The notes under the pieces are model-generated. The model was not told where the DNA came from and made no database searches. It saw nothing but the letters and a program-made list of their open reading frames with translations. The position numbers were made by a program, and so were the translations under genes. From contig CP116227.1 of the NCBI GenBank assembly GCA_038184435.1, positions 3,253,501 to 3,317,500 on the forward strand: a stretch of 64,000 nucleotides of DNA, written 5' to 3'. This document shows, one piece after another, positions 29,971 to 38,777 of this stretch (its first letter is position 1; every line of letters starts with the position of its first letter). Source of the stretch: Nocardioides alkalitolerans. Its GTDB lineage: Bacteria > Actinomycetota > Actinomycetes > Propionibacteriales > Nocardioidaceae.

Positions 29971-32120
29971 CCGGGACCCCCCGGCGTCTCGCCGTGGTGG
30001 GTTCCGGCGTCGCCGGCCTGACCGCGGCGTACGTCGCGTCGAAGAGCGCCCACGTCACCCTCTACGAGGCCGACGCGCGGCTCGGCGGCCACGCCGACAC
30101 CCACCTCGTCCCCGTGCCCGACGGGCGGGGCGGCGAGCAGCTCGTGCCCATCGACACCGGCTTCATCGTGCACAACGAGCGCACCTACCCGGTGCTGCTG
30201 CGGATCTTCGCCGAGCTCGGCGTGGCGACGCAGGACTCCGAGATGTCGATGTCGATCCGCGACGACTCCGCCGGACCGCACGGTCTCGAGTGGGCGGGCG
30301 CCCTGAAGCTGGCCGGGCTGTTCCCGACGTGGCGCAACGCCACGCGGCCCGCGTTCCTCCGCATGCTCGCGGAGATCCCGCGGTTCCACCGGCGCGCCCG
30401 GCGGCTGCTCGAGTCCGAGGCCAGCGACGTCGACGCCCGCGTCACGTTCGGCGAGTTCCTCGACGCCGGGCGCTTCTCGCCGACGTTCCGCACCCACTTC
30501 GCCGAGCCCCTCGTCGCCTGCGTGTGGTCGACCGACCCGGCGCAGGCGCTCGACTACCCGGCGCGCTACCTGTTCCGGTTCCTCGACCACCACGGCATGC
30601 TCGGGATCTTCGGCTCCCCCCAGTGGCGGACGGTCTCGGGCGGCTCGCGGGAGTACGTCGCGCGCATCGCCGCCCGGCTGCCCGACGTGCGCGTCGGGAC
30701 CAAGGTGACGGGCATCGAGGAGACCCCCGACGAGGTGCGGGTGACCGACGGCAACGGCCAGGTCGCGTCGTACGACGCGGTGGTCGTGGCCACGCACCCC
30801 CACCAGGCGCTGGCGATGCTGGCGGCCCCGACCCCGGCGCAGCGCGAGCTGCTCGGGGCGATCACCTACACGCCGAACACCGCGCAGCTCCACACCGACG
30901 CGTCCCTCCTGCCGCGGCAGGAGAAGGCGCGCGCGTCGTGGAACTACCTGCGCCGCGACCCCGCCACCCTCGCCGACCTGCCGTCGGTGGAGGAGCGCGG
31001 CGGGCCGGTCACGCTGACCTACGACCTCAGCCGACTCATGCGGGTGCCGCACCTGCCGGGGGCGCCCGACACGCGCTTCCTCGTCACGCTCGGCGGGCTC
31101 GACCTCGTCGACCCCGCGCAGGTCGTCGACACGATGGAGTACGAGCACCCGCTCTACACGCGGGAGTCCGTCGCCGCCCAGGCCCGGCTCGGCGAGTGCG
31201 AGACCCCGCGGGTGGCCTTCGCCGGCGCGTACCACGGGTGGGGCTTCCATGAGGACGGCGCGCGCTCCGGCCTGCAGGCCGTCACCCGGCTCGGCCTCGG
31301 CTGGCCGGAGGACGACGCCAGCGCGGGGCGCGGGCGGCACGCGGCCCGTCGTCCGGGGGCACCGGCCGGCACCGACCCCGCCGGCACCGTCTACCGCACC
31401 ACGGTGCGGCACACCCGGCGGCGGCCGTGGAAGCGCAGCTTCGCCCACACCTCGTCGACCTGGGTGATCGACCTCGACGACCTGCCCGACCACGGCCGGA
31501 TGGCCTGGGCCCGGGGCAGCTTCGAGGCGCGGGACCACCTCGGCGAGCCGGATCGCTCGCTGCGCGCCAACGTCGAGGCCTTCCTCGACCTCCACGGCAT
31601 CGAGCTGGCCCGCGGCGGCGACCGGGGCCGCATCCTCATGGCGGCACAGCCGCGGGCCTACGGCTACTGCTTCAACCCGATCAGCGTCTTCTGGTGCTTC
31701 GCCGGCGACCAGACGCTCGCCGACGTGCCGGTGGCCGTGGTGGTCGAGGTGCACAACACCTACGGCGACCGTCACGCCTACCTGGTGCACCCGGACGCGT
31801 CCGGGCGGGCCGAGACGACGAAGGCCATGTACGTCTCGCCCTTCCACGGCACCGACGGCACCTACGCGGTGGCCGTGCCCACCCCGAGCGCCGGGCCGGA
31901 CGGGCGGCTGCACGTCGCGGTCACCCTCCGCACGGACGACGGGGCCACGTTCAGCGCGTCGCTGACCGGTCGCCCCGACCCCCGGCCGAGCGCCTCGTGG
32001 CGCGCGGCCCCCGCGACGCTGCGGGCGTCGTTCCTCATCCGCCTGCACGGCATCACACTGTGGGCACGTCGGCTGCGCATCCAGCCGCGCCCCGCGCACC
32101 ACCAGGAAGGTGTCCGATGA
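29967..32120 (+). CDS. FAD-dependent amine oxidoreductase fused to a DUF1365 domain
   Basis: A 717-residue fusion. Residues 1-440 are a flavin amine-oxidase-type oxidoreductase with the dinucleotide motif VVGSGVAGLTAAYVAS, GGHADTH and a C-terminal FAD segment VAFAGAYHGWGFHEDGARSG; this half matches Rv0449c-type proteins. After an Ala/Gly/Pro-rich linker (about 441-470) comes a DUF1365 domain with VRHTRRRPWKRSF, RAYGYCFNPISVFWCF and VEVHNTYGDRHAYLV, matching Rv0448c. In mycobacteria these are separate neighbouring genes. I see no stop or frameshift between the halves. With the adjacent methyltransferases the role is probably modification of unsaturated acyl chains. The exact reaction is not established. 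Confidence 0.88.
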   Translation: MTGTPRRLAVVGSGVAGLTAAYVASKSAHVTLYEADARLGGHADTHLVPVPDGRGGEQLVPIDTGFIVHNERTYPVLLRIFAELGVATQDSEMSMSIRDDSAGPHGLEWAGALKLAGLFPTWRNATRPAFLRMLAEIPRFHRRARRLLESEASDVDARVTFGEFLDAGRFSPTFRTHFAEPLVACVWSTDPAQALDYPARYLFRFLDHHGMLGIFGSPQWRTVSGGSREYVARIAARLPDVRVGTKVTGIEETPDEVRVTDGNGQVASYDAVVVATHPHQALAMLAAPTPAQRELLGAITYTPNTAQLHTDASLLPRQEKARASWNYLRRDPATLADLPSVEERGGPVTLTYDLSRLMRVPHLPGAPDTRFLVTLGGLDLVDPAQVVDTMEYEHPLYTRESVAAQARLGECETPRVAFAGAYHGWGFHEDGARSGLQAVTRLGLGWPEDDASAGRGRHAARRPGAPAGTDPAGTVYRTTVRHTRRRPWKRSFAHTSSTWVIDLDDLPDHGRMAWARGSFEARDHLGEPDRSLRANVEAFLDLHGIELARGGDRGRILMAAQPRAYGYCFNPISVFWCFAGDQTLADVPVAVVVEVHNTYGDRHAYLVHPDASGRAETTKAMYVSPFHGTDGTYAVAVPTPSAGPDGRLHVAVTLRTDDGATFSASLTGRPDPRPSASWRAAPATLRASFLIRLHGITLWARRLRIQPRPAHHQEGVR

Positions 32121-33532
32121 CCACGGAGATCCCCGAGTCGTCCCACGGCTCCGCGTCCGCGTCCGCCCCCACCGTGCCCCCGGCCCCCGTGCGGGTCGAC
32201 GCCGCGCGGTGGCCCGGGCTCGACGTCGTGCCGTCGGGGCCCCGCGCGGCGGCGTACGCCCGGGTCGCGCGCGTGCTGTTCCACGGCGTCGTCGACCGGC
32301 TCGACCTCACCGTCCGCGTCGGTCCCGGCGCCGACGCGCCCGTCTGGGGCCGCGGCGGCCCGGAGCTCGTGCTGCGCCGCCCCGACGAGTTCTTCGCCCG
32401 CCTCGGACGCCAGGGACTCATCGGCTTCGGGGAGGCCTACCTGACGGGCGCCTGGGACGTGCCGTCGCCCGCCGAGGGCGGCACGAGGGGCGCGCTCGGC
32501 GACGTGCTCACCGTGCTCGCCGCCCAGATGCCCACGCTGGTGCCGCGGTGGATGCAGAAGCTCCGGTCGGCGTACGTCTCCCGCCCGCCGTCCCACCAGG
32601 TCAGCTCGCAGGAGAACAGCCGCGCCAACATCGCGCACCACTACGACCTGAGCAACGACCTCTTCGAGGCGTTCCTCGACCCGACGATGAGCTACTCCTC
32701 GGCGCTCTTCGAGCACCAGGCGATCCCGCGGGTCGACGCGGTCGGCGCCCACCACGTCGCGACCTCGCCCGACCCCCGCGATCCCGCGTCGCTGGAGGAG
32801 GCGCAGGGGCGCAAGATCGAGCGGCTCCTCGACGCCGTCGGCGTCGGCGAGGGCACCCGCCTGCTCGAGATCGGCACCGGCTGGGGCGAGCTCTCACTGC
32901 GGGCCGCCCGCCGCGGTGCGCGTGTCCACTCGGTGACGCTGTCGACGGAGCAACAGGCGCTGGCCCGCGAGCGCGTCGCGGCGGCCGGGTTCGCCGACCG
33001 GGTCGACGTCGAGCTGTGCGACTACCGCGACGTCGTCGCCCCCGAGGGCGGCTTCGACGCCGTGGTGTCGGTCGAGATGATCGAGGCGGTCGGCTACGAC
33101 TACTGGGGCACCTACTTCGCGAAGATCGACGAGGTGCTCGCCCCCGGCGGTCGCGCCGGCATCCAGGCGATCCTCATGCCGCACGACCGCATGCTCGCGA
33201 CCCGGCAGACCTACACCTGGATCCACAAGTACATCTTCCCGGGCGGCTTCCTGCCCTCCGTGCAGGTCATCGACGAGATCACCCGCGACGAGACGGCCCT
33301 GCGCCTGCTCGGCGGCGCCGACCGGCTGTCCTTCGGCGGGCACTACGCCGAGACGCTGCGTCGGTGGGACGAGCAGTTCCTCACCGCCTGGTCGGAGCAC
33401 GTGTCCGGGCTGGGCTTCGACGCGACGTTCGCGCGGATGTTCCACTTCTACCTGGAGTACTCCCGCGCTGGCTTCGCCTCCGGCTACATCGACGTCCAGC
33501 AGCTGGTGCTGGAGAAGGAGGCCGGTCGATGA
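32117..33532 (+). CDS. ufaA1: Cyclopropane-fatty-acyl-phospholipid synthase family methyltransferase, UfaA1-like
   Basis: A 471-residue SAM-dependent methyltransferase of the cyclopropane-fatty-acid-synthase family. The N-terminal lipid-binding domain (about 40-160) precedes NIAHHYDLSNDLFEAFLD, the SAM motif LLEIGTGWGELSLRAA and the YIFPGGFLPSV segment. Such enzymes put a methylene or methyl group on the double bond of an unsaturated acyl chain in a membrane phospholipid. Its place next to the FAD oxidoreductase matches ufaA1 (Rv0447c) of the sigK locus. Methylation followed by flavin-dependent reduction would give a 10-methyl branched chain; this is inference. It overlaps both neighbours by ATGA. 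Confidence 0.88.
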   Translation: MTTEIPESSHGSASASAPTVPPAPVRVDAARWPGLDVVPSGPRAAAYARVARVLFHGVVDRLDLTVRVGPGADAPVWGRGGPELVLRRPDEFFARLGRQGLIGFGEAYLTGAWDVPSPAEGGTRGALGDVLTVLAAQMPTLVPRWMQKLRSAYVSRPPSHQVSSQENSRANIAHHYDLSNDLFEAFLDPTMSYSSALFEHQAIPRVDAVGAHHVATSPDPRDPASLEEAQGRKIERLLDAVGVGEGTRLLEIGTGWGELSLRAARRGARVHSVTLSTEQQALARERVAAAGFADRVDVELCDYRDVVAPEGGFDAVVSVEMIEAVGYDYWGTYFAKIDEVLAPGGRAGIQAILMPHDRMLATRQTYTWIHKYIFPGGFLPSVQVIDEITRDETALRLLGGADRLSFGGHYAETLRRWDEQFLTAWSEHVSGLGFDATFARMFHFYLEYSRAGFASGYIDVQQLVLEKEAGR

Positions 33533-34884
33533 CCGCCACCACCCCCTCGTCCTCGTCCTCGTCCGGCTCGGGTTCCGGCGTGGCCGGCCGCCTCGCCGAG
33601 GCCCTGCGGCCCTTCGTGGGCGGCGACCTCCCCGTGCGCCTCCGCGCCTGGGACGGCTCCGAGGCCGGTCCCGTCGACGCGCCCCTGGTCGAGCTGCGCA
33701 GCCCCGCCGCCGTACGCCGCCTCGTGCGGCACCCCGGGGAGCTGGGTGCCGCGCAGGCGTACGTCACGGGCGAGCTCGAGGTGCACCACGACCTCGACGA
33801 CGCGCTGACCCACGCGTGGTCGGTCGTCGCGGAGCGCAACCTGTCGGGCGTGCGCCCGGGACCGCAGGCGTACGTCGCGGCCCTCCGCGCCGCCGTCGAC
33901 ACCGGCACCGTCGGGCTCCCTCCCCGCGCTCCGCGCAGCCAGGCGCAGGTGGGCGGTCCGCTCAACGCGCTCCTCGGCCGTCGCCTGCACTCGAAGCTGC
34001 GGGACCGGTTGGCGATCAGCCACCACTACGACCTCTCCAACGAGTTCTACTCGCTGATCCTCGACGACCACATGGCCTACTCCTCGGCGTACTACACGCA
34101 GCCGCCGAGCACGCCCGGCTACACGCTCGAGGACGCGCAGGCCGACAAGCTCGACCTCGTCTGCCGCAAGGTGGGGCTGACGGAGGGCGCGACGTTCCTC
34201 GACGTCGGCTGCGGTTGGGGCTCCCTGTCGCTCTACGCCGCGGAGCACTTCGGCGCGAAGGTCACCGGCGTGACGATCGCCGCCGAGCAGAAGAAGTTCA
34301 TCGACGCCCGGATCGCCGAGCGCGGTCTCGGCGACCGCGTGGAGATCCGGCTGCAGGACTACCGCGACGTGCCGGAGGCCGCCTCGGGCGCCGGGCACTT
34401 CGACGCGGTGGCGAGCCTCGAGATGGGCGAGCACGTCGGTCAGCAGAACTACCCGACCTACGCGAAGGTGCTCCACGACGCCGTGAAGCCCGGTGGTCGG
34501 GTGCTGGTGCAGCAGATGTCGCGCTCCGGCGGCCGCAAGGGCCACCCCGGTGGCGGTCCGTTCATCGAGTCGTTCATCGCGCCCGACATGCACATGCGGC
34601 CCGTCGGCGAGACGGTCGACCTGCTCGAGGCCGGCGGCCTCGAGGTGCGCGACGTGCACGCGCTGCGCGAGCACTACGTGTGGACCGTCGACGCCTGGAT
34701 GGAGCGGTTCTCCAAGGCGGAGGCACGGCTGACCGAGCTCGTCGGCGAGGAGGTCGTGCGGGTCTGGCGGCTCTACCTCGTCGGTGGCCGCATGGCGTTC
34801 CGCGACGGCCGCATGGGCGTCGACCAGATCCTCATGGTGCGTCCGGGAGCCGCGCACAGCCTCCCGCCGCGCCGGGACTGGTGA
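33529..34884 (+). CDS. Second cyclopropane-fatty-acyl-phospholipid synthase family methyltransferase
   Basis: A 451-residue paralogue of the preceding methyltransferase. It begins with a low-complexity Ser/Gly tract (residues 6-17), then a lipid-binding domain, ISHHYDLSNEFYSLILD, the SAM site FLDVGCGWGSLSLYAAEHFGA and FIESFIAPDMHMRPVG. It keeps a CGWG-type SAM loop closer to classical Cfa than the UfaA1-like copy (GTGWG). Two different methyltransferases in one operon suggest two products or two acyl positions. The mycobacterial sigK locus has only one, so this is an extra gene. It overlaps both neighbours by four bases. Confidence 0.88.
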   Translation: MTATTPSSSSSSGSGSGVAGRLAEALRPFVGGDLPVRLRAWDGSEAGPVDAPLVELRSPAAVRRLVRHPGELGAAQAYVTGELEVHHDLDDALTHAWSVVAERNLSGVRPGPQAYVAALRAAVDTGTVGLPPRAPRSQAQVGGPLNALLGRRLHSKLRDRLAISHHYDLSNEFYSLILDDHMAYSSAYYTQPPSTPGYTLEDAQADKLDLVCRKVGLTEGATFLDVGCGWGSLSLYAAEHFGAKVTGVTIAAEQKKFIDARIAERGLGDRVEIRLQDYRDVPEAASGAGHFDAVASLEMGEHVGQQNYPTYAKVLHDAVKPGGRVLVQQMSRSGGRKGHPGGGPFIESFIAPDMHMRPVGETVDLLEAGGLEVRDVHALREHYVWTVDAWMERFSKAEARLTELVGEEVVRVWRLYLVGGRMAFRDGRMGVDQILMVRPGAAHSLPPRRDW

Positions 34885-35720
34885 GCGCGCTCGTCGCGGC
34901 CCTCGTGGCCGCGGCGGTGATGGTGGCGGTGCTGATGACCGCCACCGCGCTGGTCGCCCGCCGGGTCGGGCGGCTGGCCGTCGTCGACGTCGTGTGGGGC
35001 GCCGGGTTCGTGCTCGTCGCGGTGGTCGCGGCCGTGGTCGCGACCCTCGTCGACGCCGGCGGGGGCGGCACGGTCGCGCACCGCTGGCTGGTCGTGCTGC
35101 TCGTCGCCGTCTGGGGCGGACGCCTCGCGTGGCACATCCGCTCGCGGGCGCACGGGCTGCTCGGGCCGGGCGAGACGCCGCCGGAGGACCCCCGCTACGC
35201 GCAGCTGATGGAGGACAAGCCCTTCTCCTACGCCGTGACGCGGGTCTTCGTGACGCAGGGCGTGGCGATGTTCGTCGTGGCCCTGCCCGTGGTGGTCGGC
35301 GCGGCCGTCGCGGTGCCGGAGTCGTCGTGGCAGCGGTGGCCGATCGTGGTGGGCCTCGTCGTGTTCGCGGTCGGGCTGGCGTTCGAGTCCGTGGGCGACG
35401 CGCAGCTCGCGGCGTACAAGGAGATCCCGAAGGCCGAGCGCCCGCCGGTGCTCGACACCGGCCTGTGGGCCTGGACCCGGCACCCGAACTACTTCGGCGA
35501 CGCGACGGTCTGGTGGGGTCTGTGGCTCGTCGGCGGCCTCGGCTCGGGCTGGGTCGCGGGGCTGGCCACGCTCGTGGCACCCGTCGCGATGACCTACTTC
35601 CTGGCGTTCGCCACGGGGGCGCGCCTGCTCGAGCGCGAGATGATGAAGCGCCCGGGCTACCCGGAGTACGCCGCGCGGACGTCCATGTTCGTCCCGCGGC
35701 CGCCGCGTCGGGCGGCCTGA
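34881..35720 (+). CDS. DUF1295 membrane protein, isoprenylcysteine-methyltransferase/steroid-reductase-like
   Basis: A 279-residue membrane protein with about seven hydrophobic helices. The conserved C-terminal block WAWTRHPNYFGDATVWWGLW and the late MKRPGYPEYAARTSMFVP match DUF1295, the family of Rv0446c, which resembles 5-alpha-reductases and isoprenylcysteine methyltransferases. It closes the SigK-linked lipid operon and overlaps the second methyltransferase gene by GTGA. It may reduce a methylene intermediate or another lipid double bond; no reaction has been shown for the family that I can name. Confidence 0.85.
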   Translation: MSALVAALVAAAVMVAVLMTATALVARRVGRLAVVDVVWGAGFVLVAVVAAVVATLVDAGGGGTVAHRWLVVLLVAVWGGRLAWHIRSRAHGLLGPGETPPEDPRYAQLMEDKPFSYAVTRVFVTQGVAMFVVALPVVVGAAVAVPESSWQRWPIVVGLVVFAVGLAFESVGDAQLAAYKEIPKAERPPVLDTGLWAWTRHPNYFGDATVWWGLWLVGGLGSGWVAGLATLVAPVAMTYFLAFATGARLLEREMMKRPGYPEYAARTSMFVPRPPRRAA

Positions 35721-35736
35721 CGCTCGGCGGATCCGG

Positions 35737-35742
35737 CAGGAT
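35737..35742 (+). promoter_or_regulatory. -10 box CAGGAT, leaderless start of the NYN gene
   Basis: CAGGAT, six bases before ATG 35749; no ribosome binding site. Confidence 0.45.
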
Positions 35743-35748
35743 CGGGGC

Positions 35749-36600
35749 ATGACCGAACCGCGCGTCGCCCTGTACGTCGACTTCGAGAACCTCGTCGCGT
35801 CCCAGTACGACGCGGTCCACGGCCGCCACGCCTGGCAGCGCGACCGGGTGGTGCACGCGGCGGCGGACGACCCCGTGGTGGCGCCCCGGCTGGAGGCCTC
35901 GCGGCTCGACGTCGACGCGATCGTGGACTACGCGGCGTCCCTCGGGGTGGTGGCGATCAGCCGGGCGTACGCGAACTGGGCCTCGCCCGCCTTCTCCTCC
36001 TACGCGCGGGACCTGACGTCCCGCGCGATCGACCTCACGCAGCTGTTCCCGCTGTCCGGGACGAAGAACGGCGCCGACATCCGGCTCGCGACGGACGTGG
36101 TGGACGACCTGACGCGCTACGCCGACCTCACCCACGTGCTCGTCGCCGCCGGCGACTCCGACTACGTGGCGGTGGCCCAGAAGGCGAAGCGCCTCGGCCG
36201 GTCCGTCGTCGGCGTGGGCGTCGCCGGGTCGATCGGCCGCTACTGGGAGGCCGCCTGCGACGAGTTCAAGCGGTACGACGCGCTGCCCGGCGTGGAGCCG
36301 GCCGTCGCGTCGCCGCCCGCGACCGCCGGCGGGGGCACCGCCTCCGACGAGGATCCCGACACGGACGACCGCGCCCGCCCCGTGCCGTACTCCAAGCTCT
36401 TCCGCCGCGCCGTCAACCTCGTGCAGAAGCAGCGCAGCGACGAGAAGGTGCCGTTGTCGGTGCTGAAGCAGGTGCTGGTGCGCATGAGCCCGGGCTTCGA
36501 CGAGACGACGCTCGGCTTCGACTCGTTCTCCGCCTACGTCCGCGCCCAGGAGGGCGTCGAGACCGACGAGCGGAACCAGCACGTGTGGTTCGCGCGGTAG
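35749..36600 (+). CDS. NYN-domain (PIN-like) RNase family protein with C-terminal LOTUS/OST-HTH-like domain
   Basis: A 283-residue cytoplasmic protein. The NYN domain (1-170) has the acidic metal-site residues in ALYVDFENL, GTKNGADIRLATDVVDD and VAAGDSDYVAVAQKAKRLG, as expected for a Mg-dependent ribonuclease. After an acidic linker (about 180-210) comes a small helical domain (about 212-283) resembling OST-HTH/LOTUS RNA-binding modules, with KVPLSVLKQVLVRMSPGFDE. It probably cuts or processes RNA. It has its own leaderless promoter. The target RNA is unknown. Confidence 0.85.
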   Translation: MTEPRVALYVDFENLVASQYDAVHGRHAWQRDRVVHAAADDPVVAPRLEASRLDVDAIVDYAASLGVVAISRAYANWASPAFSSYARDLTSRAIDLTQLFPLSGTKNGADIRLATDVVDDLTRYADLTHVLVAAGDSDYVAVAQKAKRLGRSVVGVGVAGSIGRYWEAACDEFKRYDALPGVEPAVASPPATAGGGTASDEDPDTDDRARPVPYSKLFRRAVNLVQKQRSDEKVPLSVLKQVLVRMSPGFDETTLGFDSFSAYVRAQEGVETDERNQHVWFAR

Positions 36601-36604
36601 GTCG

Positions 36605-36660
36605 TCGCGTCGAGTTGGGTTGTTCGGCGCGGCGTTCGCGTCGAGCTTGGTCGAACGGCG
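36605..36660 (+). repeat. Two imperfect 25-bp direct repeats
   Basis: TCGCGTCGAGTTGGGTTG... at 36605-36629 and TCGCGTCGAGCTTGGTCG... at 36636-36660, 31 bases apart, in the 137-base gap before the DUF222-HNH gene. They may be a regulatory site or remnants of repeat elements often linked to this gene family. Confidence 0.5.
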
Positions 36661-36737
36661 GCGGGTCTCGGGGTTGTCCACAGCTCGTACGGCGGCTTGT
36701 CCGGCGTGGTTCAGAACTGTCGGTGGGTGCGGGTTGA

Positions 36738-38261
36738 GTGGTGGCCATGACGGGGGTCTGCTCAACGGGCGACGCCGATGGCTTCGGGCCACCGGTGCCG
36801 GAGCCCCCTGCCGACTTCTTGGTCGATCTGCCCGATCCCGATTGGTTGGAGCACGCGTTCACCACGGGGGAATGGCCCGTCGAGGCGACGCGCGGGTGCC
36901 GGATCGTGCGGCGCGGCGAGAGCCAGTACGACGCGCCTGAGCCGGCCGCGGAGCCGGCCGCGGAGCCGGAGCCTGGGTGGGTGGTGCCGGGCGTCGCCTC
37001 GAGTCCCGGTGCGGTCGACATGGGGCATCCGGTGCTGGAGGCAATCCGGGGGGCCACGGCCGTTCTCGCGGACGATGGGCGGACCGGGCTTGGGTGGCTG
37101 AGTGCGCCGCAGACCGGGATCGCCCTGGTCGACGCGCACCGGCTCGCCGCGCGCGCGTCGGCGCTGGTGGCCGTGTTGGTGCAGCACGCCGAGGAGGTCG
37201 AGCTCTACCGGCAGAACGGCGCCTCTACCGCCGCGGTATGGCTTGCGAACGCGACCGCCGTGACACGTCGCGACGCCTACCGTCTGGCCCGCATCGGTGA
37301 GGCCACGGCGGGCCGCTGTGCCACCCACCTCGGCCCGGGCTGCCTCAACGGCACCGTGAACACCGAACAGGCGGACGTCATCGTCAAGGCCCTCGACGCG
37401 CTCCCCGACGAGCTACCGGCCGAGCTGCGACTGCAGGCAGAGGAGACGCTCGTCGGGTTCGCCGCCGACCACGACGCCAAGGCCCTGCGAGCCCTGGGCA
37501 AGAAGATTCTCACCGTCATCGCCCCCGAGGTCGGCGAAGCCCACGAGGCCGCGCTGCTCGAACGGGAGGAACGCGAGGCCCGAGCCGTGTCGCGGTTGTC
37601 GATGGTCTCCGATGGCCACGGCAAGGTCCACGGACGGTTCACGCTGCCCGAGCTGCACGGGGCGATGCTCCGCAAGGCCCTCGATGCCTACGCCGCCCCG
37701 AAGCATCTCAACACCAACGACGACCCCGAGCAGCGGTTCGTCACCGGCCGCCCGACGCCGGAGCGCTACGGACAGGCCTTTCAGCAGCTGCTGGAGATGC
37801 TCGACGAGAAGGACCTCCCGGCCGCGGGCGGGACGGGTGCGACCGTCGTCGTGACCATGACGCTCGAGTCACTGCTCGATGGTCTGGCGGCCGCATCGCT
37901 TGACACCGGCGGCACCCTCAGCGCGGGCGAGGCGCGGCGGCTGGCGTGCGAGGCCGGGATCATCCCCGCCGTCCTCGGCAGCAACAGCGAGGTCCTCGAC
38001 CTCGGCCGCACCGCCCGCTTCCACACCAAGGCCATGCGCACCGCCCTGGCCATCCGCGACAAAGGCTGCATCGCCGAGGGCTGCACGAGACCACCCCACC
38101 AGTGCCACGCCCACCACCTCACCCCGTGGGCGCACGGCGGCCACACCAACGTGCAAGACGGCTGCCTCCTCTGCGACCAGCACCACCACCAGATCCACGA
38201 CCCGCTCTACCTCGTCGAACGCCTCGGCACCGGCAAGCTCCGCTTCACCCGCCGCGAGTGA
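36738..38261 (+). CDS. DUF222 and HNH endonuclease domain protein (13E12-type repeat family)
   Basis: A 507-residue protein. After a variable acidic N-terminus (1-90, with repeated EPAAEPAAEPEP) comes the DUF222 region (about 110-400) and a C-terminal HNH domain with GCIAEGCTRPPHQCHAHHLTP and GCLLCDQHHHQIHDP, where the metal-binding Cys and His are intact. This large actinobacterial family is present in many copies per genome and is associated with mobile REP13E12-like elements. Codon use is less GC-biased than in the neighbours, which fits acquisition by transfer. GTG 36738 is used; ATG 36744 is possible. Its DNA target is unknown. Confidence 0.88.
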   Translation: MVAMTGVCSTGDADGFGPPVPEPPADFLVDLPDPDWLEHAFTTGEWPVEATRGCRIVRRGESQYDAPEPAAEPAAEPEPGWVVPGVASSPGAVDMGHPVLEAIRGATAVLADDGRTGLGWLSAPQTGIALVDAHRLAARASALVAVLVQHAEEVELYRQNGASTAAVWLANATAVTRRDAYRLARIGEATAGRCATHLGPGCLNGTVNTEQADVIVKALDALPDELPAELRLQAEETLVGFAADHDAKALRALGKKILTVIAPEVGEAHEAALLEREEREARAVSRLSMVSDGHGKVHGRFTLPELHGAMLRKALDAYAAPKHLNTNDDPEQRFVTGRPTPERYGQAFQQLLEMLDEKDLPAAGGTGATVVVTMTLESLLDGLAAASLDTGGTLSAGEARRLACEAGIIPAVLGSNSEVLDLGRTARFHTKAMRTALAIRDKGCIAEGCTRPPHQCHAHHLTPWAHGGHTNVQDGCLLCDQHHHQIHDPLYLVERLGTGKLRFTRRE

Positions 38262-38279
38262 CCCCGCCCGGCGGGGACG

Positions 38280-38702
38280 TCAGCCCAGCGAGGCCAAGCG
38301 CTCGGCGACGACCCGCTCGATCTCCTCACCGATGGGCCACCAGGCCTCGTCGAGCTCGTCCCAGAGCTCTTCCTGCTCCTCGGTGAGGTCGTCGTGGCAG
38401 TCGTTCGGACGCATGTCGAGGTAGGCCGCTTCAGCGCGCGCCAGCAGGTCGGCCGCCTCGACCAGCCCCACGGAACGCAGAGCCGTGAGCGCGTCGGCGA
38501 CCAACGGTCCGCTCGTCTCGCGGTTGTTCTCGATCATGCCGAGGAGGCCTCCGTTGCCCACCACACCGACCAGTGCGACCAGCGCGCCGAGGTCCCACCG
38601 CTCGCGGTCGACCGGGGCCGCCAGCGCGTCCCGCGGCACCGTGCACTCGTTCCAGAAGTCGACCGCGACCTTCTCCCTGTCCCGTTCCACCACGTCCGCC
38701 AC
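38280..38702 (-). CDS. DMP19/DUF4375-like hypothetical protein
   Basis: A 140-residue acidic, soluble protein. The segment GNGGLLGMIENNRETSG resembles the conserved NGG-F-xx-N block of DMP19 (DUF4375) proteins, and the rest is helical. Start GTG 38702 touches its GGGAGGGA stretch; GTG 38693 would be better spaced and may be the real start. The gene sits between the HNH gene and the acyltransferase and appears to be a single unit. DMP19 proteins have been discussed as DNA mimics, but nothing here shows that role. Confidence 0.65.
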   Translation of the reverse strand: MADVVERDREKVAVDFWNECTVPRDALAAPVDRERWDLGALVALVGVVGNGGLLGMIENNRETSGPLVADALTALRSVGLVEAADLLARAEAAYLDMRPNDCHDDLTEEQEELWDELDEAWWPIGEEIERVVAERLASLG

Positions 38703-38777
38703 TCCCTCCCGATTGGCCCGGCGGGCCCCGACTCACGCACTATCGTCGCCGCAGTCCGCACGAAGGGGGAACGTCGG

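Noticed and set aside
36905..36975. Frameshift in the DUF222-HNH gene N-terminus
   Set aside because: The frame continues through a low-complexity EPAAEP repeat, and downstream domains are intact in the same frame.
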